Shown: positions 1 to 4,506 of the stretch, piece after piece
Layout: every line of letters begins with the position of its first letter
Numbering within the stretch: position 1 is the first letter of the stretch
Source of the DNA: Myxococcota bacterium
GTDB taxonomy: Bacteria > Myxococcota_C > UBA6777
Length of the DNA: 11,490 bases
Reading direction: 5' to 3'
NCBI GenBank assembly: GCA_963169055.1
Contig: CAUJFU010000452.1
Location: forward strand, 1-11,490
Notes under the pieces: model-generated
Database searches by the model: none
Told to the model about the DNA's origin: nothing
What the model saw: only the letters and a program-made list of their open reading frames with translations
Made by a program: the position numbers and the translations under genes

Positions 1-1273
1 TGGCGAGATCGCCGCTCTTGACCCAATCTTTTTGATTTTCCCAGACGGAGGCGTTCGCAGAGTGTGTTTCGGTGCGCTCGTAACCAGCGGCGCTGATGGT
101 TTCGGAGCGTTTGTGGGTGTCGGTGTCGATCTTGGGGCTGAGTTCTTTGGAGCCAAAGAGTTCTTTGCCGATGGCTTGGGCATTGGAGATATTTTTGTTG
201 GTGGCTTGGCGTTGTTTGTGGAGGTCTTCGTTGCCTTTGTAGAGTTCGCGTTCGGCGGATGCGGTGGTTTTGGTGCTGCTGTGGGTGTTTTTGTACTCAA
301 AGCCGCCTTTGGTGGTAAGTTTGCCGTCTTCAAACTTGGTGTTGGATTCGCCGTTTTGGGCGGTGGTGGTGAACTTTTGGCCGGATTCTTTGGTGGTGGA
401 GGATTCGGTTTTCCAGCCGTTTTTGTGTTCGGTGGTGCTTTTGTCGGTGTTGGATTGGAAGGTCAGTTCGCGGTCGCGGGGGCTTTTGGTTTTGGTGGTT
501 TCGGAGGAGGTTTCAAAAGTCGAGGTTTTTCCGTCGGCTTTGTTGGTTTCGGAGAGGGTGTGCGTGTCTTTGGACATCGTCACTTTGCCGTCACGAGCGA
601 AGGCTTGTTCTTTGGAGGTGGTTTCGGAAGTGGAGTGAGCGGTGTTTTTGTCTTCGATGCTGGAGGTGTTGGTTTCGCTGGAGGTCGTGCGTTTGTTTTC
701 GCCGAAGATACCGCCATTTTTGGCTTCAGAAGTCGAAGTTTTGGACTCGATCGAAGTGGACAGCTTGAGGTCGTCGAGTTTGTAGTTTTCTTCGAGTTTT
801 TGGCTGGCGCTTTGGGAAGTGACTTTGCCGTCGCGGGCGTAGGAGGTGGAGAGTTTGTTGGTTTCGGTGAGATCGCTGGTGCTTTTGGTGCTGGTGGTGG
901 AGACGCCCGTTTTGTTGCCAAGCATCCCGTAATCGGTTTTGACTTCGCGGTTTTGGGCGGAGCCATCGGCGCGTTCGACACCTTTGGACATGGTGGTGGA
1001 TTTGCCGGTGATGCCGGTGGTTTGGGTGTTGGCGCTGGTGTACTTGCTACCGTTCAGTTCGTGGGAGCGTTCGGCGGTGGTGGTACGCCCCGTGAGTACG
1101 TTGCCTTTGGATTCGTTTTTGGTGGTAAAGGAATCGCGAGGGGAGGTGTTTTGGGCGGGTGTGCTTTGTTTGGTTTGTTGGGTTTGGGCTGCTTGTTTGG
1201 TTTGTTGAGCCTGTTGGGCCTGACGGGCCTGTTGGGCTTGTTGGTCGTTATTTGATCGGCGGATGGATGACAT
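1..1273 (-). CDS. Partial large Ser/Thr/Lys/Gln-rich repetitive protein, function unknown
   Basis: The frame is open from the ATG at 1273 to the left edge, giving 424 residues without a stop, so the 3' end lies outside the window. An AAGGAG ribosome-binding site sits 8 nt before the ATG. No signal peptide or membrane segment is visible. Residues 11-38 are Gln/Ala-rich. Residues 40-340 are dominated by Thr, Ser, Lys, Glu and Asn, with recurring strand-turn patterns built on DGK, NGG, NGW and NGE. The heptapeptide ARDGKVT occurs at residues 146-152 and 226-232, 80 residues apart. After about residue 340 the composition becomes more ordinary and mixed (ELYKGNEDLHKQRQ; SVWENQKDW). I do not recognise the family. 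The pattern would fit a beta-rich repeat stalk, a surface protein, or the N-terminal half of a large polymorphic-toxin-like protein; all three are guesses. C-ending codons (ACC, TCC, AAC, GCC) agree with the neighbouring genes and support this strand over the opposite one. Confidence 0.8.
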   Translation of the reverse strand, partial: MSSIRRSNNDQQAQQARQAQQAQQTKQAAQTQQTKQSTPAQNTSPRDSFTTKNESKGNVLTGRTTTAERSHELNGSKYTSANTQTTGITGKSTTMSKGVERADGSAQNREVKTDYGMLGNKTGVSTTSTKSTSDLTETNKLSTSYARDGKVTSQSASQKLEENYKLDDLKLSTSIESKTSTSEAKNGGIFGENKRTTSSETNTSSIEDKNTAHSTSETTSKEQAFARDGKVTMSKDTHTLSETNKADGKTSTFETSSETTKTKSPRDRELTFQSNTDKSTTEHKNGWKTESSTTKESGQKFTTTAQNGESNTKFEDGKLTTKGGFEYKNTHSSTKTTASAERELYKGNEDLHKQRQATNKNISNAQAIGKELFGSKELSPKIDTDTHKRSETISAAGYERTETHSANASVWENQKDWVKSGDLA

Positions 1274-1281
1274 GATTGTGG

Positions 1282-1287
1282 CTCCTT
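1282..1287 (-). promoter_or_regulatory. Ribosome-binding site AAGGAG of the repetitive-protein gene
   Basis: On the minus strand AAGGAG lies 8 nt before the ATG at 1273. It decides the start and supports the minus-strand reading over the long plus-strand open frame that covers the same DNA. Confidence 0.75.
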
Positions 1288-1673
1288 GTAATCCGTGGTC
1301 GGCGTGGGTGAACCGCTCACCGCGCCTGTTCAAATTCTTGTTTCTTCACCGTTATTTCAATGTGTGGTGGGCCGTATGGTGGCCTTTCGGTGGCAAGAAG
1401 TGTTGTCTGTATTTTCGCTGCACGCTTGTTTGAGGTTGCGCGTTTTTTTGCTTGAGAAACGGGGGGCATTGTGTGGCAAGGCACAAGCAAGCGCAAGGGG
1501 GCAGGAAAGCGTATCGTGCCGAAAAGGAGACGTTCTTTGGACGAGATCGCGGCGGAAGGTCGTGGGTTGATCTTGTCCGCTGTATCGGTTTGAATCGGTT
1601 TTTGGGGGTAGTGGGGTTGCTTGGTGCGAAGGATGGTTTGTATGCCGTGTGGGTGATTTGGCTCGCAGGATGC

Positions 1674-1678
1674 GGAGG
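1674..1678 (+). promoter_or_regulatory. Ribosome-binding site GGAGG of the 571-residue protein
   Basis: GGAGG followed by 8 nt and then ATG at 1687. This is a near-ideal site and fixes the start upstream of the predicted membrane segment. Confidence 0.75.
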
Positions 1679-1686
1679 AAACGAAG

Positions 1687-3402
1687 ATGTATCGAGGCGA
1701 TGTTGTTGTTTTTGTCGAGAGGATCGGGATGTTGGCGAATAGAGAGCAGATTGTTTTGGCGGCGAGCAGGCCGACGGTTCGGGCATGGGAGGATGTGATA
1801 TGCCGCGAACAGCGGTTGTTTTTGCTGCGTCTGTGGATGGCTTGCGTGGTTTTTGTGTGGATGGGGGCGTGTTGTTGGTTGTCGATGCTTGCGTATGCTG
1901 GTGCTGGTTCGCCACAAAAAGCAGACGTATCGATCCAAGATATCCGAGGAATTCATCTCTTACCGTACAATTTTACGCTACCGATCTTTGGCAAAAAAAT
2001 CGCGGTGGATGAATTGGCAAAGTTGTTGCCGCAGGATCAATACGCTGTGTTCTTTCCGTCGTTTGGGCATTTTGCGCAAGGGATGGCGATACTGTCGGAA
2101 GGTGGGCGTTTTGCGCAAGGGATAGAAAAGGTCTCGAAACACGGGCTTTTTGCGCGATGGGAGGCGATGTTGTCGGAAGGTAGGCGTTTTGTGAAGAGAT
2201 CCGCAAACAAGCAAGCCTCGGCAGGAAAGCAAGACATCGTCTCTCGTCTATTGCGGCGATACCAGAGCCAACTTTGTTTTGATGTGGTTGAGTTCTCCAA
2301 GTCTGCGGCCTCCAAAAAGATCCGTGGTGTTGCGATGACAGGGGGAGATGTGGACTTCGTCGAAGGGACCGATATCACGTTGCTGTTTCAAACAAGCGAT
2401 CCCAAGGGCGTAAGCGATGCTTTGCGATGTTTTCCGCGTGATCGTGGGGTGACGAAGGTCGAGGGGGAGATCGAAGATCTAGCGTATACGGGTATGGCTT
2501 CGGAGCATCGGGAGATATCGTCGTTTATTATGGTGATGGGGGATGTGGTGGCGTTGAGCAATTCGGTGGCCGCTTTGCGTCGCGTGGCTCACGCACGCTA
2601 CGAGCCAAAAGAATCGCTTGCCGCGTTGGATCAGTACAAATTTTTTCGAATGCGTTATCCGTATGATTCGGGAGAGCGGGTGTTTTTGTTGATGGGTGAT
2701 GAAGCGTTGCGGTTGTTGGGAAGCCCACATACCCGCGTGTTGCGATGGAGAAGAGCGCAGGTAAGAGAGCAGATCCGTCAACTGACGGATCTTCGTCTTG
2801 CGATGTTCTCGCAAGGAAAACACCCTGCTCGGCGATTGAGTGTTGTGTCGAAGATTCCCGACGGAGGCGGCTTGTGGCTGGAAGGCGATCAGATCTTTTC
2901 GGAGTATTACGGAAGTTTGGGGTTTATGACGCCTTTGCGCGAGCTTGCGATCATGCAGATTACACCTGCGGAGAAGAAGGATTATAAGGCATGGCGAGGG
3001 CAGTACGAGTCCAAACGGCAGTCTTTTTTCGATCCGATCGCGATGCGGATATCTGAGCGCGATCGAAGGCTGCTGATCGAGATTTCGGTGGTTCCGTTGA
3101 TGAGGGCCTCGGTCTTGCGCCGATGGTTTGAGCCGACGGGAGATTCTCGCTTGGGGGGTGGCACAAAAACAAGCACACCCGCGACAAGCCGCCCCATCAC
3201 AAATACCAGCGCGTTCGTTGCAAGCCGTCCCACCACGAAAAATGTCACACCCACAGCGAAGCATGAGAAACACTCTTTTCAAAAGACCGATGGCTTGGGC
3301 GCGTGGGGTGCTTTTCGCGTGGTCGAATGGGGCGTTGTGTTCGAGGAAGACGGTCTTTCAGCTCGCGTAGTGTTGCAAAGCCCCAAAGCATCGGCGCGAT
3401 AA
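1687..3402 (+). CDS. Membrane-anchored or exported protein of unknown function
   Basis: A 571-residue protein. The ATG is chosen for its strong GGAGG site. A basic N-terminal stretch is followed by a hydrophobic segment at about residues 46-71 (LWMACVVFVWMGACCW...), which suggests an inner-membrane anchor or an uncleaved signal with the rest in the periplasm. The body starts with a LLPQDQYAVFF segment at 113-123, then imperfect repeats around EGGRFAQG, HGLFARW and EGRRFVKR (125-171). A conserved-looking FFDPIAMRIS stretch at 447-456 is followed by LLIEISVVPLM (462-472). The overall pattern recalls DUF3352-like or similar large periplasmic proteins of unknown function, from memory only. A Pro/Thr/Ser linker at about 490-525 with a repeated SRP(I/T)TN/K pattern separates a short C-terminal segment. 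The gene faces the oxidoreductase gene tail to tail. No catalytic motif was recognised. Confidence 0.75.
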   Translation: MYRGDVVVFVERIGMLANREQIVLAASRPTVRAWEDVICREQRLFLLRLWMACVVFVWMGACCWLSMLAYAGAGSPQKADVSIQDIRGIHLLPYNFTLPIFGKKIAVDELAKLLPQDQYAVFFPSFGHFAQGMAILSEGGRFAQGIEKVSKHGLFARWEAMLSEGRRFVKRSANKQASAGKQDIVSRLLRRYQSQLCFDVVEFSKSAASKKIRGVAMTGGDVDFVEGTDITLLFQTSDPKGVSDALRCFPRDRGVTKVEGEIEDLAYTGMASEHREISSFIMVMGDVVALSNSVAALRRVAHARYEPKESLAALDQYKFFRMRYPYDSGERVFLLMGDEALRLLGSPHTRVLRWRRAQVREQIRQLTDLRLAMFSQGKHPARRLSVVSKIPDGGGLWLEGDQIFSEYYGSLGFMTPLRELAIMQITPAEKKDYKAWRGQYESKRQSFFDPIAMRISERDRRLLIEISVVPLMRASVLRRWFEPTGDSRLGGGTKTSTPATSRPITNTSAFVASRPTTKNVTPTAKHEKHSFQKTDGLGAWGAFRVVEWGVVFEEDGLSARVVLQSPKASAR

Positions 3403-3414
3403 GGACGATATCCG

Positions 3415-3438
3415 ACCACAGGATTTTGTAGGTGTGGT
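3415..3438. terminator. Weak inverted repeat in the convergent gap, possible terminator
   Basis: ACCACA (3415-3420) can pair with TGTGGT (3433-3438) across a 12-nt loop, in the 53-bp gap between two convergent genes. The stem is short and has no adjacent T-run, so a bidirectional terminator is suggested mainly by position. Confidence 0.25.
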
Positions 3439-3455
3439 GATTCGTGAGATGGGCA

Positions 3456-4154
3456 TCACCAACGTTCGTGGTGGATGTGGTCTTCGGGGACGTTTTGGGC
3501 GGAGAGAAAGTGTTTGGTGGAGGTCAACAGTTCGGGTTGACCGCAGAGATAATAGTCATAGTCGTGCCATGCAAAGCGATGGATCGAGCGTTTTAAGAAG
3601 TCGGATATTCGGCCTTTTTCGCCTGTCCATGAGTCGTCTGGTTGGGAGAGGATCGGAATGGAGCGATCGCCCAAGGCGTCCGTCCATTCGGCGGAGTACA
3701 AGATCTCCGATGGGTTTCGCACGCCAAAGAGCAGGATCACTTCGGAAGGTTCGGCGTGGATGCGTTCTTGGGAGCGATAGAGCGAGCGCAAGGGGGCGAT
3801 CCCTGTGCCTGTTGCGATCAAAAAGATCGGACGTTTGGGAGGAGAGGCATAGAAAAAGCGCCCAGATGGGCCTTTGATCCAGAGAGGATCGCCGTCATGG
3901 GCTTGTTCGAGGTGGTGGGTGAGGGGGTGGCCGTGTGGTGTGCGGATGCAGAGTTCGAGGAACGGGTCTTCGGGGGCAGAGGCCAAGGAGAAAGGAAAAA
4001 AGTTGCGGGGCGCGGTGCCGTGGGCATCAGGAAAGCCGATCTCGATATATTGCCCTGCACGATAGAAAAAGCCATTGTGGGGCTGTAGTCGCAGGCGGCG
4101 AACGGTTGGAGAAAGAGCCTGATTGTCGTGGATGGAAAAGAGGTTTTTTTGCAT
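3456..4154 (-). CDS. FAD/NAD(P)-binding oxidoreductase, ferredoxin reductase-like
   Basis: A 232-residue protein with the two-domain ferredoxin-NADP reductase fold. The N-terminal FAD domain spans about 1-105: AGQYIEIGFP at 33-42, PFSLAS at 54-59, and GPSGRFF at 95-101. The C-terminal nucleotide domain spans about 106-232: ATGTGIAPLRSL at 114-125, LLFGVRNPSEILY at 141-153, and YYLCGQPELL at 201-210. No [2Fe-2S] cysteine cluster is present, so it probably passes electrons between NAD(P)H and a separate partner such as a ferredoxin, flavodoxin or oxygenase; this is family knowledge. The FAD motif usually reads R-x-(Y/F)-S-x-x-S, but the arginine position is Phe53 here, with the nearest Arg at 50. 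The gene stands alone, starts 12 nt after a TATGAG block in a repeat element, and lacks a clear ribosome-binding site. The exact partner and NADH/NADPH preference cannot be read from the sequence. Confidence 0.88.
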   Translation of the reverse strand: MQKNLFSIHDNQALSPTVRRLRLQPHNGFFYRAGQYIEIGFPDAHGTAPRNFFPFSLASAPEDPFLELCIRTPHGHPLTHHLEQAHDGDPLWIKGPSGRFFYASPPKRPIFLIATGTGIAPLRSLYRSQERIHAEPSEVILLFGVRNPSEILYSAEWTDALGDRSIPILSQPDDSWTGEKGRISDFLKRSIHRFAWHDYDYYLCGQPELLTSTKHFLSAQNVPEDHIHHERW

Positions 4155-4166
4155 CTTTATTTCTCG

Positions 4167-4190
4167 CTCATACGATATCCGAGTGATGTG
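4167..4190 (-). promoter_or_regulatory. Conserved promoter-like block upstream of the oxidoreductase gene
   Basis: On the minus strand this 24-bp block reads CACATCACT followed by CGGATATCGTATGAG. It matches the block at 11331-11354 at 21 of 24 positions, and both lie upstream of the first gene of a minus-strand unit. TATGAG could act as a -10 box, which would give an almost leaderless message because the ATG follows 12 nt later. No good -35 is present. The partly overlapping TGTGTACACA palindrome (4187-4196) could be an operator. Confidence 0.35.
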
Positions 4191-4251
4191 TACACAAAGG
4201 ATAGTACGTAGCCGCCCTATTATCGGGCAGCCACAGGGGGCTGCCCCTACA
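4167..4251. repeat. REP-like palindromic element, copy 1 (second hairpin truncated)
   Basis: The element reads, on the plus strand: a 24-bp block (4167-4190) containing ACGATATCCG, a 21-bp spacer, CCGCCCT (4212-4218), 6 bp, then a full hairpin GGGCAGCC/GGCTGCCC (4225-4232 and 4239-4246) ending in CCCTACA. The same order of parts, with the same 6-bp gap between CCGCCCT and GGGCAGCCAC, recurs at 11331-11414. Here the arm facing the CCGCCCT stem is missing, while the GGGCAG hairpin is complete. GGGGC...GCCCC stems with TGTAGGGG/CCCCTACA outer ends are a commonly seen style of dispersed intergenic repeat. Confidence 0.7.
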
Positions 4252-4294
4252 TCGTTTGATCACGCGATGGGCGGATTTCGTATCACTTGATCAA

Positions 4295-4308
4295 ACACGA
4301 TATCGTGT
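4295..4308. repeat. Perfect 14-bp palindrome
   Basis: ACACGATATCGTGT is its own reverse complement. It overlaps by 2 bp one arm of the inverted repeat GTTTGATCA/TGATCAAAC. It might be a protein-binding site or part of a cruciform; no regulator gene is adjacent. Confidence 0.4.
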
Positions 4309-4341
4309 GCGCGTTGTGATGCGCATGGAGGCTTGCGGATC

Positions 4342-4389
4342 TGATCTGGTGGGGGCTGTTTGATCTGGTGGGGCGCGGCCCCACGCCCC
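4342..4389. repeat. Tandem TGATCTGGTGGGG pair and GC-rich hairpin
   Basis: TGATCTGGTGGGG occurs at 4342-4354 and 4361-4373. The second copy runs into GGGGC-GCG-GCCCC (4370-4374 and 4378-4382), or alternatively GGGGCG pairing with CGCCCC at 4384-4389. It lies about 120-165 bp downstream of the Enzyme I-like stop codon. It could stop transcription of the operon, but there is no T-run. Confidence 0.45.
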
Positions 4390-4424
4390 GCAAGGGACTG
4401 TCGCCCCTTGACCCCGTGTTGAGG
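4387..4424. repeat. 38-bp direct repeat, copy A
   Basis: The unit starts CCCGCAAGGGACTGTCGCC and ends CTTGACCCCGTGTTGAGG. It matches copy B (4459-4496) at 34 of 38 positions in the same orientation, with starts 72 bp apart. CCCCTTGACCCCG-type repeats are a style of dispersed intergenic repeat; further genomic copies would be expected. Confidence 0.75.
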
Positions 4425-4458
4425 TCTGTTTCAGCGGACACCACGGCAAGAACATAAT

Positions 4459-4496
4459 CCCGCAATGGCCTATCGCCTCTTGACCCCGTGTTGAGG
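4459..4496. repeat. 38-bp direct repeat, copy B
   Basis: This is the second copy, starting CCCGCAATGGCCTATCGCC and ending at 4496, ten bases before the Enzyme I-like gene's 3' end at 4507. Four substitutions separate it from copy A. The last 18 bp (CTTGACCCCGTGTTGAGG) are identical in both copies. Confidence 0.75.
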
Positions 4497-4506
4497 GGGT
4501 GTTGCG

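Larger units (their letters stand above)
1274..1686. other. Divergent intergenic region, 413 bp
   Basis: This spacer lies between two divergently transcribed genes and should hold both promoters. I see no convincing -35/-10 pair. A TTGAAA (minus strand, 1355-1360) could be a -35 for the leftward gene, but no clear -10 follows. A small inverted repeat GGTGA/TCACC (1307-1311 and 1317-1321, 5-nt loop) lies about 35 bp upstream of the leftward start and could be an operator or chance. Open frames in this stretch lack ribosome-binding sites and family features, so I call none of them genes. Confidence 0.6.
4155..4506. other. Repeat-rich intergenic region, 352 bp
   Basis: This spacer lies between the 3' end of the Enzyme I-like gene and the start of the oxidoreductase gene, both on the minus strand. 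It contains a REP-like element with a promoter-like block (4167-4251), a 9-bp inverted repeat GTTTGATCA/TGATCAAAC (4254-4262 and 4288-4296), a perfect 14-bp palindrome (4295-4308), a duplicated TGATCTGGTGGGG, a GC-rich hairpin, and two copies of a 38-bp repeat. No gene is supported here. Confidence 0.75.

Noticed and set aside
32-1255. 407-residue plus-strand open frame rich in Phe, Gly and Val
   Set aside because: It lies antisense to a gene with a strong ribosome-binding site and matching codon usage, and has no start signal of its own.
1452-1742. 96-residue plus-strand open frame with a lipobox-like LAGC
   Set aside because: No ribosome-binding site, the cysteine is too far from the N-terminus for a lipoprotein signal, and it overlaps the start of the 571-residue gene.
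1352-1956. Two long minus-strand open frames in the divergent spacer
   Set aside because: They overlap each other and the start of the 571-residue gene, have His/Pro/Gln-biased composition typical of shadow frames, and have no start signal.
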